A DNA stretch of 64,000 bases from an uncultured Lachnospiraceae bacterium (lineage in GTDB: Bacteria > Bacillota > Clostridia > Lachnospirales > Lachnospiraceae). Below, piece by piece: positions 52,880 to 62,156 of this stretch; position 1 is the first letter of the stretch; every line of letters starts with the position of its first letter. The stretch covers positions 101,922-165,921 of the forward strand of contig CALGVA010000017.1 of assembly GCA_937920345.1 (NCBI GenBank), written 5' to 3'. The translations under genes were made by a program, and so were the position numbers. A model generated the notes under the pieces. The model was not told the origin of the DNA. It searched no databases and saw nothing but the letters and a program-made list of their open reading frames with translations.

Positions 52880-53857
52880 TCACAAAAGCTGATTTCCACA
52901 GTTTCCGCAGAATTTAGAGCCCGTTGCAGGTGTGCCGCAGTTCGGACAGAACTTCGGTCCTGCGCCGTTTTGCCCCGCGCCGCCTTGCTGCATCTGTGCT
53001 CCGGCGTTCCCGCCCAGATTCATCTGGTTGACCATCTGCTGCCCCATAGCCATACCCATCTGCAGTCCGACCATATCGGAGGCAAGCCCGCTGCCGCTGC
53101 GGCCGCCGCGCGTCATACCGTCCGCTGCCGCAACCTGCGTATACTTATTCATATCGCCCACCATGGACTGTGCCGCAGCTTTCTCCTGCATCCTCTTGAT
53201 CTCTTCCGGATAGGAGAAGCTCTCGATCGTAAAGTCGGTAATGCCGATTCCCAGCTTGCGCATATCCATATCCAGATCTGTCTCGATGCCTTTTGCGATG
53301 CTGCGCGCATCCGCCTGCAGGTTGAACATATCCCTGCCCTCTTTACTGATCCAGCTCATCAGCAGCTGGTCAAGGCTCGATATAATACGTTCCTTGACGT
53401 CGTCCACGGTATAGGTCTGTCTGATACCCGCCAGCTTCTCAATCACCACGTCGTGTTCCACAATACGGCAGTTAAACGTGCCGAACGCACGGATCGGCAT
53501 GCCGCCCGGCAGTCCCGGCGCCTGCAGGTTGATCGCGTTCTTTGTCCCCCATTTTACCAGGAGTTCTTTCGTATTGATGAAAAGCACCTCTGCGCGCAGC
53601 GGCGTGCTAAACCCGAATTTAAAACTTTTTAATGTCGTCAGAAAAGGAATGATCTCGGACTCAATATCATAATCGCCGTCATCCTCAAAGATGCCTTCCA
53701 CCCTGCCGTTATACAGGAAGATCGCATCCTGTCCCGGTCGAATGATCAGTCTGGAACCCTTCTTAATCTCCTGATTCTGCCATTTATAGAACAGCACCCC
53801 CGCGCCGCTCTCCTTCCATTCCACCAAATTAGAAAACTGATTTTTCAGAAATCCCAT
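52880..53857 (-). CDS. SPFH-domain protein with C-terminal zinc ribbon (YdjI-like)
   Basis: 325 residues. An SPFH/virion-core-like domain spans about 25-225 (SRLIIRPGQDAIFLYNGR, VEHDVVIEKLAGIRQTYTVD). A Gly/Met/Gln-rich linker follows, then two C-x2-C zinc knuckles (FCPNCGTP and FCGNCGNQL). SPFH proteins organise membrane microdomains. It is directly upstream of the pcrA region and 16 nt after the PspA gene; B. subtilis pairs YdjI with the PspA-type YdjF in the same way. Confidence 0.85.
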   Translation of the reverse strand: MGFLKNQFSNLVEWKESGAGVLFYKWQNQEIKKGSRLIIRPGQDAIFLYNGRVEGIFEDDGDYDIESEIIPFLTTLKSFKFGFSTPLRAEVLFINTKELLVKWGTKNAINLQAPGLPGGMPIRAFGTFNCRIVEHDVVIEKLAGIRQTYTVDDVKERIISSLDQLLMSWISKEGRDMFNLQADARSIAKGIETDLDMDMRKLGIGITDFTIESFSYPEEIKRMQEKAAAQSMVGDMNKYTQVAAADGMTRGGRSGSGLASDMVGLQMGMAMGQQMVNQMNLGGNAGAQMQQGGAGQNGAGPKFCPNCGTPATGSKFCGNCGNQLL

Positions 53858-53872
53858 TGTCTTCCTCCTCTG

Positions 53873-54556
53873 TTACATTCCCATCTCAGCCTTTAACGCT
53901 GCTAATTCGTCATCCACATCAGATCCGGTGGCCGCGGTATCATATTTGCTTGCCAGATCGTCTATGTCATTCCCGGAAGCGGACTTATTCAGTTCACCGA
54001 TCGCCTCCGCTTCGTCCAGCATTCTGTTCACCTTATCTTCCATCCTGTCAAAAGCCGCAGCGTTATTGCCGGCGCTCTCAAGTCCGGCACCCATCTCGTT
54101 GATCTTCCGCTGGGTTTCCGCTACCTTTACTTTCGCCTTGAGCATATCTCTTTTACTCTTCATCTCGGAGATATCAGCTTCCAGCTTATCATGCATCTGC
54201 CGCATTTTCTCGGAGTTAGCCTTTGCAAGTTCATAATTCTTCGCAAGCACTTCCCGCTTCTGCGTCAGTTCATTCTTCTTCGTCAGAAACTGGCGGGCAT
54301 CATTGTCATTGCCTGCCGCAACGGCCTTCTTCGCATATTCTCCCATCCTGTTGATCTCTTCATCGCACTCGTTCAATTTCCTCGATGCGCTCTTCTCCTC
54401 CGCTATAATGGATGCCGTCTCAGCCTTCACCTTCGCAAAATCAGACTCCAGATTTCTCAGATACTGGTCAATCATTTTCTCCGGATCCTCTGCCTTATCC
54501 AGAAGCGCATTCACGTTCGCCGTCATAATATCCTTAAATCTTGTCATAATTCCCAT
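53873..54556 (-). CDS. pspA: PspA/IM30 (Vipp1) family protein
   Basis: 227 residues from ATG 54556; the earlier ATG lies in the GGAGG ribosome site. N-terminal amphipathic helix (MGIMTRFKDIMTANVNALLD) and the long coiled-coil hairpin of PspA (MIDQYLRNLESDFAKVKAET onward). It forms ESCRT-III-like rings that protect the cell membrane. Paired with the SPFH protein downstream. Confidence 0.9.
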   Translation of the reverse strand: MGIMTRFKDIMTANVNALLDKAEDPEKMIDQYLRNLESDFAKVKAETASIIAEEKSASRKLNECDEEINRMGEYAKKAVAAGNDNDARQFLTKKNELTQKREVLAKNYELAKANSEKMRQMHDKLEADISEMKSKRDMLKAKVKVAETQRKINEMGAGLESAGNNAAAFDRMEDKVNRMLDEAEAIGELNKSASGNDIDDLASKYDTAATGSDVDDELAALKAEMGM

Positions 54557-54597
54557 GTTTTCATCCTCCATTTTGTTTGTTAAGTTTCTTATACCTC

Positions 54598-56100
54598 TTA
54601 TATACTTCGGTTCAGCTTTGCTGCCTGCTCGTTCAGATCCTCCACCAGTCTGGATACTTCCTGTACGATACCGGTATTCCTGTCGCTGACCGTATAAGTT
54701 TCCTGTGCGTGTGCCGAAACCTCCTGCACAATAGCCGAGATCGTCTGTATACTCTCCACAATACCGCCGTTTGCATCCGACAGTCTTGCAACTGCATCGC
54801 TTAAGTGTGCACTCTGCTCATTCACCTGTCCTGTGCCTTCCGCAATCAGTCCGAAGCTCTCCGACGCCTGTGAAGCCGCCTCACTCTGCTTCCTGCTGCT
54901 CTCCATCAACTGTCCGACCGCATCTACTGCAATACCGAGTTTTGCCGAAACATTCTGTATCACCTCAGTAATATTGACAGTTGCCGCCTGTGTCTGATTC
55001 GCCAGACTGGAAATCTCTGTTGCCACTACCGCAAAACCTCTTCCCGCCTCGCCTGCACGGGCCGCTTCTATGCTGGCATTGAGTGCAAGCAGACTGGTCT
55101 GGCTCGCCACACTGGTGATCAGATCAATGATCGACTGCATGTTTGCCGTGTACGCTTCCAGAACTTTCATGTCTTCCACGGCTTCTCTGCCTATCTTTTC
55201 GGATGCAGTCATCTGTTTCATCAGCATGTCAATATTCTTCCTGCCGCTTCTCACACTGTCGTTCGACTGTTCGACACTGACGCTTATGCTCTCCACGACC
55301 TTCGCCATCTGTTCGATCGAATTCTGGATCTCCTCGGTCTTACTAAGCTGATTCTGTATGGATTCCGCAGTGTCATTCGTCCCCTCGGACACCTCCTGCA
55401 TGGCGTTTCTCGTCTCTGAAACCGCGCCGCCGAGTTCCTGCATGTGTCCGGTCATGTCCACGATGCCCTCCGACATCTGCCCCGATACCGCCATCACATT
55501 GCGCAGCAGCTCAGACACGTTTTCTTTCTCCTTATCCAGTTCCGACAACTTCGCCTGGTTGACTCTGGCAAGTGTCTGCGTCGCAATACAGATAAAAATC
55601 CCCATAATGAGCAGCAGTGCCATCCGGATCTCATAAGTGGCCATATCCGCCTTATGCAGATTACCGTCTATCGCCTGATAAACAAGAAAAATCACGTTAA
55701 CCGCAAATCCTGTTCCCGATACCGAGACGCATAACCGGAGATCGGAGTACAGGATCAGTACCATATAAATCGGAATGATAAAGGTAAATGCGATCATATT
55801 GACCGTGGTAAACACAACAAATATGTAGAAGATCGTATAAAATGTCCCGATATAATATTTCAGTCCCGGGCTGTCCGGACGTGCACGGTATACGATGATT
55901 TCCCAGATCACCGGCCCCAGTGCCAGCATCGAGAAAACCAGATAATACGGAACCGTTCTGGCTCCCTTCATCACTTCCAGAAAGTAAGAAATCTCCAACA
56001 CTACCGCCAAAACAATATGACAGGCAAGCGCAACTCTGTTTGTCGCTCTCCCCTCACTGAAAGCCATGTCTTTTGCTTTTGTTCCCATGTCTGTCTCCAT
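54598..56100 (-). CDS. Methyl-accepting chemotaxis-like protein
   Basis: 500 residues. The N-terminal half has about six hydrophobic spans (LACHIVLAVVLEISYFLEVM, YYLVFSMLALGPVIWEII). The C-terminal half is a signalling coiled coil whose tip (SLLALNASIEAARAGEAGRG) is the CheA/CheW-binding hairpin of chemoreceptors. It likely senses at or in the membrane and controls a CheA kinase. No extracellular ligand domain is visible. Confidence 0.9.
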   Translation of the reverse strand: METDMGTKAKDMAFSEGRATNRVALACHIVLAVVLEISYFLEVMKGARTVPYYLVFSMLALGPVIWEIIVYRARPDSPGLKYYIGTFYTIFYIFVVFTTVNMIAFTFIIPIYMVLILYSDLRLCVSVSGTGFAVNVIFLVYQAIDGNLHKADMATYEIRMALLLIMGIFICIATQTLARVNQAKLSELDKEKENVSELLRNVMAVSGQMSEGIVDMTGHMQELGGAVSETRNAMQEVSEGTNDTAESIQNQLSKTEEIQNSIEQMAKVVESISVSVEQSNDSVRSGRKNIDMLMKQMTASEKIGREAVEDMKVLEAYTANMQSIIDLITSVASQTSLLALNASIEAARAGEAGRGFAVVATEISSLANQTQAATVNITEVIQNVSAKLGIAVDAVGQLMESSRKQSEAASQASESFGLIAEGTGQVNEQSAHLSDAVARLSDANGGIVESIQTISAIVQEVSAHAQETYTVSDRNTGIVQEVSRLVEDLNEQAAKLNRSI

Positions 56101-56215
56101 ACCTTTCCCTCTGTTATTAATCTAGGTAACAGTATACCATAAACTGCAATCCACCTACAAGGATTTTCATGCATAACCCGATTCCCGCGTAACAGTTCAG
56201 CCTTCGGCTTCACTG

Positions 56216-57088
56216 TCACTCCTGCAATACCGCGATTACGATACCTGCAATAATAATCAACGCGCAGAACAGCTTGTGTGTCGTATGCTTTTCTTTAAAA
56301 AGATACCGCCCCGCAAGAATCGTCACGACGCACCCTGCCTGTTTGAGCAGCGTCATCACCGTGACACGGCTCCCCGGCATACCGTTGGCGATAAACAATG
56401 CCCGGTCGGCGATCACGAACAACACACTCAGGAGCCATATCCACCGGTTGCGCACCATACTGTGCACATTGACGGGCGTACGGGTGCACAGAATAAATGC
56501 AAGATACATCAACACCAGGAAGAACATATACCAGAACTGCAGCTGCCCGCTGCTGATCTGTCTCATCAACAGCTTATCCATAAGCCCGGACACGGCATTC
56601 AGCACACAGGATGCAAACGCCATGACCACATATTTCGTTTCCACCCTCTGTGCGGCCGCCTCCGCCTGCCGCCCGGCACGGGGTCTGTATTTGAGCAGAA
56701 GCAGGCCGGCCGAAACGAACAGCAGGCCGACTGCCTGACTGCCGCCCAGCGCCTCCTGTAACACGAATACACCCAGCAGAGTGGCGAAAAGCACTCTGGA
56801 CAAATCAAGCACCCCGTACAGACTGATCGGCATTTTCTTAATCGCTTTGAAGCTGAATATCCACGCCAGAAAAATCACAAAAGACTTAAACGCCACATAG
56901 AGGTAGAACTTCGTTTCCATACCCGTTGCTTCTCTCGCTTCCGGTAATACAATCAGAAAAGACAGGAAAGTATACATAAACAATACCTCTATGGTAGAGT
57001 TTTTCTCCAATGCTTTCTTTTTTACGATCTCCCTGACGCCTTTCAGCACGCCATATAACAATACTAACGGTATCCACATCATACTCAT
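56216..57088 (-). CDS. EamA/DMT-family transporter
   Basis: 290 residues, about ten membrane spans in two repeats of five, each with the EamA pattern (PISLYGVLDLSRVLFATLLG near 90 and VTVMTLLKQAGCVVTILAGR near 245). It exports or imports small metabolites. The substrate is not clear from sequence. Confidence 0.85.
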   Translation of the reverse strand: MSMMWIPLVLLYGVLKGVREIVKKKALEKNSTIEVLFMYTFLSFLIVLPEAREATGMETKFYLYVAFKSFVIFLAWIFSFKAIKKMPISLYGVLDLSRVLFATLLGVFVLQEALGGSQAVGLLFVSAGLLLLKYRPRAGRQAEAAAQRVETKYVVMAFASCVLNAVSGLMDKLLMRQISSGQLQFWYMFFLVLMYLAFILCTRTPVNVHSMVRNRWIWLLSVLFVIADRALFIANGMPGSRVTVMTLLKQAGCVVTILAGRYLFKEKHTTHKLFCALIIIAGIVIAVLQE

Positions 57089-57223
57089 ATCTTAACCTGC
57101 TGCATTTTACTTTGCGACAATCTGCCCTCCGGCTTCATCGTCACTTACTTTTTCCTTGTTTTTTATTTTTTGTTTTTATTTTTTGCTTTTCTTTTTACTG
57201 ATTTGCTGTTATACTAATTGCAT

Positions 57224-57294
57224 GCGGATATAGTTCATCGGTAGAACGCCAGCTTCCCAAGCTGGAGAGGCGGGTTCGATTCCCGTTATCCGCT
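57224..57294 (+). tRNA. tRNA-Gly (anticodon CCC)
   Basis: 71 nt that fold as a tRNA: acceptor GCGGATA/TATCCGC, D arm GTTC...GAAC, anticodon stem CCAGC/GCTGG with loop TTCCCAA (anticodon CCC), T arm with GGTTCGATTCC. No encoded CCA. It has a terminator right after and marks the left edge of the second phage element, a normal place for integration. Confidence 0.95.
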
Positions 57295-57302
57295 GTATAT
57301 AG

Positions 57303-57341
57303 GCTATGGAGCGCTTAACTAAGGCATTCCATAGCTTTTTT
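57303..57341 (+). terminator. Terminator of tRNA-Gly
   Basis: GCTATGGA and TCCATAGC arms followed by six T residues on the plus strand. Confidence 0.8.
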
Positions 57342-57425
57342 GATACTGATTTGATACTTCTATTATGACACTCCTGCTGCAGACTGACAACCATGTATCA
57401 GGCTTCATCGTATGCTTCCATGGCG

Positions 57426-57608
57426 TCACCCCGATACGTTAACCGTCCTGTTACCATCCAGATCAGAAATAACCTCATACCTGCACTTTCTACAGAAAAG
57501 CGGAAGATTGTAGAATGATGTATCCTCATTTGCCCTTAAAATCTTCTTTCCGCATTGCGGACATATCACCCAGCCATCGCATATTGTTGCCTGCTTTCTG
57601 CCTTTCAT
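57426..57608 (-). CDS. Small Cys-rich (Com/KTR-like) zinc-finger protein
   Basis: 60 residues with two C-x2-C knuckles (VICPQCGKKILR and LFCRKCRYE). It resembles the Mu Com-type or cysteine-rich KTR phage proteins that bind RNA. It is the last gene of the second element before the tRNA. Confidence 0.7.
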   Translation of the reverse strand: MKGRKQATICDGWVICPQCGKKILRANEDTSFYNLPLFCRKCRYEVISDLDGNRTVNVSG

Positions 57609-57691
57609 AGAAGTATCATCTCCTTCAGGATTATTACATAGAATCAGCCTTCATTATCTGTCGGTTGATCCAGTGTCTGATCCGTTGCCGC

Positions 57692-58528
57692 CTATGCCGT
57701 CTGCTGGTAATAGATCGCTTTCGCCTTGTTCTCTAAGACAAATGCGTCGTACACAATACGCCCTTCAACCAGAGTACCGTTAATACCTGGCGGGTTTACA
57801 TGCGTATTATAATCTTCCAATTTGGTAGGCGCTACAGTTGCACACGGGTGGGCAAGCATAAAGCCGAAGTTTTCCGAAAGTCGTGCCGCTGCGATCTTGA
57901 CTGTGACAGCGCCGTCTATATTGGCGATCACGCCGCGTACTCTCATTTCGTTGCCTATTTCGGTTTCCATTGTGATATCCTTACACTTTTTCATCAGAAG
58001 ATATGTTGCGGGTGTTACCGTAAGTACTCTTCCTGTCTCCGGGACAAGTGCATCGTCCAGTGCAGCAGAAGCCTTTACGATTTCATCATAAATGTTAAGA
58101 TCCGTCAGCTTCAGCGCCGCCGGCTTATGTCCTGCTCCATCTGTCATAACTTTATACACGTATGTATCAACCTCAGGTATAACAACTTCCCTGATCTGCC
58201 TTGCAAGAGCGGAAGCTCCGGCCAGTGTACCACCGGTCTCGTCCTGATCCAGTGCGTCAATCGCAAATGTAAAAGAACGGTCTTTCTTAAGCGTCATCGT
58301 CTCCGTGGTTGCATTCAGAGAATCCACCGTTCCGTACCGGCTCCAATTCCCTTCTGCTGCTCCGGAGCGCCCGTAATCGTTCATTTCGGACGTGCTGATC
58401 TTATAGACCTTTACTGTCTTAGCCCCGTCAAATGCAAAGTCATTGTTTGTTAACAAGTGCTTCTTGCTCTCCTGTGTAAACAGTTCGTCCACATAGGGAA
58501 GATATTTAGTTACTAATTCAATTGCCAT
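57692..58528 (-). CDS. Phage major capsid protein
   Basis: 278 residues. The order MAIELVTKYLPYVDELFTQE, AKTVKVYKISTSEMNDYGRS, then SFTFAIDALDQDET, and a C-terminal LSENFGFMLAHP... AIYYQQ is that of HK97-fold capsid proteins of Siphovirus-type phages in Clostridia. It follows a scaffold gene by 8 nt. No portal or terminase gene is present nearby. Confidence 0.8.
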   Translation of the reverse strand: MAIELVTKYLPYVDELFTQESKKHLLTNNDFAFDGAKTVKVYKISTSEMNDYGRSGAAEGNWSRYGTVDSLNATTETMTLKKDRSFTFAIDALDQDETGGTLAGASALARQIREVVIPEVDTYVYKVMTDGAGHKPAALKLTDLNIYDEIVKASAALDDALVPETGRVLTVTPATYLLMKKCKDITMETEIGNEMRVRGVIANIDGAVTVKIAAARLSENFGFMLAHPCATVAPTKLEDYNTHVNPPGINGTLVEGRIVYDAFVLENKAKAIYYQQTA

Positions 58529-58536
58529 ATAATCAC

Positions 58537-58944
58537 CTATTCTTTAAGACCGAAAGCCGCTCGTATAGGGTCAGTATGATTATTCAGTCCGCCAATGCGG
58601 CCGATCAGGTCGCCTTGTCCTATTACCTTAGGTTCTGCGGTCTTACTCTCTTTCTGCATTTTTATGACTGCATCAATGCTGGCATTGAACGCTTCATCAT
58701 TCTCCATGTTAAGGGCATCTACCAGATAATCCGGAAGCCCGTTTTCACGCAACTTCTGGGTAGCGTTCATTTTACGCTCTCTCATATCGAGCTCCTGCAT
58801 TCTTTTCTGCAGTTCGGTTTCTCCCTTGCCCTTCTCCTTGGCAAGTCTGTCCTGCACGATCCGGTTTACCTCGTCCTGTGTAAACGTCTTATCTGTGCCT
58901 TCCGTGCCGGTTTTCCCTGTTAAGGTGTCTTTGTTATCTTCCAT
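58537..58944 (-). CDS. Capsid scaffolding protein
   Basis: 135 residues from ATG 58944 (AGGAGAACA upstream). Acidic start, DEVNRIVQDRLAKEKGKGET and a helical middle, then GLPDYLVDALNMENDEAFNA and a basic capsid-binding end: the DUF4355-type scaffold layout. It guides assembly of the capsid protein encoded next. Confidence 0.8.
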   Translation of the reverse strand: MEDNKDTLTGKTGTEGTDKTFTQDEVNRIVQDRLAKEKGKGETELQKRMQELDMRERKMNATQKLRENGLPDYLVDALNMENDEAFNASIDAVIKMQKESKTAEPKVIGQGDLIGRIGGLNNHTDPIRAAFGLKE

Positions 58945-59076
58945 TGTCTGTTCTCCTATTTTTACGCCATAGTAGGCTATATTTACGCGGTCATACCGCT
59001 GTATGGGCCTTTTCCATTCATGCCCGGGAACGGCTGCGCATTCCATACCAATGCGCCAGAGCCATGCAATATTCAA

Positions 59077-59775
59077 TTGTCGGGCTGGACATCTTCACTA
59101 TACTGCATTGGTTTACATAATGTCAATATTATGTTCGGCAATTACTACTTAAGACATCAGCGATAGCGCCTCTGGGACTCTGCTTCAGGAATCCGCAAGC
59201 CCGCCGGGCACAGGCATGACGGCCATTTTATACTGTCGATTTACTGCACACTTTTTAATCGACACATTTTGCCCTATTTTGCCCTAGTCACTTTCCCTAT
59301 TTTTCCCTACTGACGCACGTATTGTTTGTTGTTCGTAGTTTATTAAAACGCAGATTTAACGCGGCTTTCCGGAATTTTCCACACTGCACCCTTTTCTAAT
59401 TTTTGTGTGCACCCTTTTTAACGGTATTCCGAAATTCTATATTCTTCCCTATTTTGCCCTAGTCCTTGTCCATATTTTTCAATAGTTTTATGCACACATT
59501 TTATTGCTCAAATTTTGTAAAATCCCCTATTTTATGCGGTTTTCACGAAATAAAAAGGATGCACCCTTTTTCAATTTTTGTGTGCACCCTTTTTTTGATT
59601 TTGTGTGCATACATTCTTCACGCAATTACGGTTATGTATGCATACTGTTTTCCACTGCGGTATTCTGTCCGGTATGTGTCAATGACCGGCTGTAGGAAAT
59701 GCAGGATTGTTTCAAGCTGTATATTCTCTTCGTATTCCATTTCAATAAGCAGCGTGCGGCCGCTGTGCCCGCCGG
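59077..59775. other. Non-coding stretch with two interleaved repeat motifs
   Basis: About 700 nt without a supported gene. GTGTGCACCCTTTTT-type units occur four times (near 59385, 59408, 59559 and 59580) and TTTTGCCCTA-type units several times (near 59270, 59450 and others). It sits exactly where portal and terminase genes would be expected, so it may mark a deletion scar or a regulatory region. Confidence 0.5.
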
Positions 59776-59898
59776 TCATTCCAATATTTCGATCAGGTAA
59801 TTCAGCTGTTCATTCAGTTTCTTCATGATCTGCAGAAGTTCCCTGATCTCCTCCCCTCTGGCCTGTTCGCTTATGATCCGTTCCGCGTCCTTATTCAT
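59776..59898 (-). CDS. Small coiled-coil peptide
   Basis: 40 residues, GGAGGCAGC upstream. A helix with heptad pattern (RELLQIMKKLNEQLNYLIEI). It overlaps the next gene upstream. Unknown role. Confidence 0.5.
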   Translation of the reverse strand: MNKDAERIISEQARGEEIRELLQIMKKLNEQLNYLIEILE

Positions 59899-60031
59899 GT
59901 GCTGCCTCCTTCCTTTTCTGCTTCTTTTCCACACGTAACCTAACTAATGTGTATATCTGTCCCAGAAATATTAAGTCATCCTCTTCGCTAATTTCTTCCA
60001 GCATCTTTACAATCAGTAATTTATATGCCAT
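59891..60031 (-). CDS. Small helical phage protein
   Basis: 46 residues from ATG 60031 (GGGGGTAC upstream). AYKLLIVKMLEEISEEDDLI then a helix with basic tail (RLRVEKKQKRKE). The pattern is common in Clostridial phages; role unknown. Confidence 0.55.
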   Translation of the reverse strand: MAYKLLIVKMLEEISEEDDLIFLGQIYTLVRLRVEKKQKRKEAAHE

Positions 60032-60097
60032 ATGTACCCCCTTATCTGCTTTATTTAATCTACTGCAACGTCTGCGGAATGCTTGCAAGTGTAGTTG

Positions 60098-60256
60098 CTA
60101 ATCCTCTTTTGCTGTCATTCCTATGATAAATCCATGTATTACGTTTAAAATCCACGCGTCTTTAATGCCTTGTATTATTTCAATAATTTCTTTTCTCTGT
60201 GCTTCCACTGTTTCATTCGTGCTTGTTACGTTACATCTTGCAGATTTCTTTTTCAA
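60098..60256 (-). CDS. Small hypothetical phage protein
   Basis: 52 residues from TTG 60256 (GGAAGGATA upstream). Polar start, then one amphipathic helix (AQRKEIIEIIQGIKDAWILN) and a short end. Not recognised. Confidence 0.5.
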   Translation of the reverse strand: MKKKSARCNVTSTNETVEAQRKEIIEIIQGIKDAWILNVIHGFIIGMTAKED

Positions 60257-60278
60257 AATATCCTTCCTTTCCCCGGAA

Positions 60279-60369
60279 AGCCGTGCTATTATATACCTGT
60301 GTTTAGGTATGGCACGGCTCCGGCTGTGTGCTCCCCCGTAGAAAGCCGCTAACTTCCTACGGGGTTTTT
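60279..60369 (+). ncRNA. Possible structured small RNA with terminator
   Basis: First hairpin AGCCGTGC...GCACGGCT (60279-60319) with inner ATACCT/AGGTAT. Second hairpin CCCCGTAG...CTACGGGG (60334-60364) followed by TTTTT on the plus strand. The pair lies just beyond the DnaC-like stop, on the opposite strand to the genes. No promoter is convincing. Confidence 0.4.
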
Positions 60370-61253
60370 CCTATTTCTGCCAGCAGTTTGTTTTTCTCCT
60401 GCTGCCGCACCGTCTTCCTTATGGATTCCTCCGGAAGTTTCACCGGCAGCGTTGTGCTGTCGATCCTGTCCGTTATCCTGTCATCCATTTTCAGGTTCTC
60501 TATTGCTGCATTGCTCGTGTAGATCGTTGGAAGCCTTTTTATATATCTCTCATTGATCAGCCGGTATAATACGGTCTCGATCCACTCCCTGGACATCTGC
60601 ACGCCTATATCATCCAGTACCAGAAGACCAGATTCATAGATCGGTTTCACCTCTTCACTGCTGCCATCGAATCCCTTTTTGGTCATTTCAATGAAATCCA
60701 GAATATTGACAAACTTCACGCTTCCGGTATTGCGCTTTGATATTTCATTGATCAGGCAGCAGGACAGCATTGTTTTACCGCTTCCCTTGGTCCCGGAATA
60801 GATATATAGCCCTATTCCTCTTTCCTTGAACTGTACATATTGGACGGTATATTTGTTTATCATGTCCCGTGCTTCTGATATATCCGCCTGGTACCTGTCC
60901 CAGCAGAAATCTTTACCGGTAAGCCCCATAAATTCAAACGGGATCATTGCGCGACACCGCCTGAAATCTGATTCTTCCTGTGTCACCCTCTCCGGTTTAA
61001 GAAAAAATTCACGTCCTATGCTGTCCTCAAATATATACCCGTTATGTACGCTGTAAAGCCTGACATCATCCAGATCAGCATTAGACATATTCGCAAGCCT
61101 TGGATATTGTAACAAAATCTTCCGCAGGTACATGCGCCGTTCGCTCATCTGGTTTGCACTCATTCCCATGGAATACCAGTCAAGGCCGCCATCTCGCTTT
61201 AACCTGTACTTTGCCAGCGTTTCCCCGTCCGGCTCTTCGTTCTGTAAGCCCAT
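60357..61253 (-). CDS. DnaC-like helicase loader
   Basis: 298 residues, AAA+ ATPase of the phage DnaC/IstB group. Walker A YSGTKGSGKTMLSC, Walker B GLLVLDDIG, an arginine-finger region (NAAIENLKMDDRITDRIDS). A basic N-terminal domain would bind helicase. It loads replicative helicase at the phage origin. A repeat palindrome lies just upstream of its ribosome site. Confidence 0.85.
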   Translation of the reverse strand: MGLQNEEPDGETLAKYRLKRDGGLDWYSMGMSANQMSERRMYLRKILLQYPRLANMSNADLDDVRLYSVHNGYIFEDSIGREFFLKPERVTQEESDFRRCRAMIPFEFMGLTGKDFCWDRYQADISEARDMINKYTVQYVQFKERGIGLYIYSGTKGSGKTMLSCCLINEISKRNTGSVKFVNILDFIEMTKKGFDGSSEEVKPIYESGLLVLDDIGVQMSREWIETVLYRLINERYIKRLPTIYTSNAAIENLKMDDRITDRIDSTTLPVKLPEESIRKTVRQQEKNKLLAEIGKTP

Positions 61254-61268
61254 GCCTCTCTCCTTTCC

Positions 61269-61286
61269 GGTTGCACCGGTGCAACC
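61269..61286. promoter_or_regulatory. Palindrome GGTTGCACCGGTGCAACC before the DnaC-like gene
   Basis: A perfect 18-bp palindrome directly followed by GGAAAGGAGA, the ribosome site. The same block, 27 nt in all, recurs at 62480-62497. It may be an operator or, as RNA, a hairpin next to the ribosome site. Confidence 0.6.
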
Positions 61287-61294
61287 ACTATATT

Positions 61295-62032
61295 TTACTT
61301 GAACGGCATTTCATCGCAATAGCCATCTATGCCCGCAAGCGTCGTCTGATACATTTCTTCCTGCAATTGTCCCGGCTTATCCGGCATATTCTCGAAGATC
61401 TTCATTGCACTCTTATACTGCTCTATGGTCATGTCCTCAAGCCTTGCAATTCTGTACTGGTAACATACAGCCCTTTCCATTGCCCCGGTACGCTCGATCT
61501 GCTGCCGTATGGTGTTGATATGCGCCGGTGTCAGATATTTACCCGGATCACCGCCTTTATGATTGCTGCCGGCAGCAGGTTTCTTTCCTGCCGGTTTCCG
61601 CTGCTGGTTTCCCTGATCCTGCGGCGCAGCGTCCGGATCCTTTGCATCATCGATACAGAAAAGACCGTTAAGCGCATACTTCCTTGCGTAGCTGCTGCAT
61701 GATCCGGTGATCTGTGCCGCGTCCATGCCCGCCTTCTGATCGGCTTCCCTTGCATATGCCGAATTACTGATTGTTTCCCCGCTTTCCGTATCTGTGAACT
61801 TTGCAACCGCCTTTAAATAATACCGGTCGCCGATCTGCAGAAGGTCATCCTCAACAGTAAGAACTGCCTTAACCTGTGCCAGTATCGGTTTGACCGCTTC
61901 CTGAATATCCTCGCAGCTCCTGTAATGGAAATTACCAAACTTGTTATACTGGCTCTTTGGGGCTTTCAGGTTCTGCTGCACAAACATCAGCTTTTCATGT
62001 ACACTTATATGTATATCCCCGTTCTGTTCCAT
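61295..62032 (-). CDS. ERF-family single-strand annealing recombinase
   Basis: 245 residues. The N-terminal 150 residues match ERF proteins (SVHEKLMFVQQNLKAPKSQY, then DAAQITGSCSSYARKYALNG). The C-terminal part is a polar linker and a helical tail. It anneals single strands during phage recombination and replication. It lies between the DnaC-like and replication genes. Confidence 0.88.
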   Translation of the reverse strand: MEQNGDIHISVHEKLMFVQQNLKAPKSQYNKFGNFHYRSCEDIQEAVKPILAQVKAVLTVEDDLLQIGDRYYLKAVAKFTDTESGETISNSAYAREADQKAGMDAAQITGSCSSYARKYALNGLFCIDDAKDPDAAPQDQGNQQRKPAGKKPAAGSNHKGGDPGKYLTPAHINTIRQQIERTGAMERAVCYQYRIARLEDMTIEQYKSAMKIFENMPDKPGQLQEEMYQTTLAGIDGYCDEMPFK

Positions 62033-62156
62033 CTGCGGCTTATCGTCTCCTTTCCTGTCCTGTTGTTTAAAAACGATCTGAAAGTTATTTCTGGTATATT
62101 TCTACCCTTTAGGATTTTAAATTTCTAACATACATACGTGAATGTAGAAATGAAAA

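Noticed and set aside
57209..57394. Minus-strand open frame of 61 codons over the tRNA
   Set aside because: It is antisense to tRNA-Gly and its terminator, a common false open frame.
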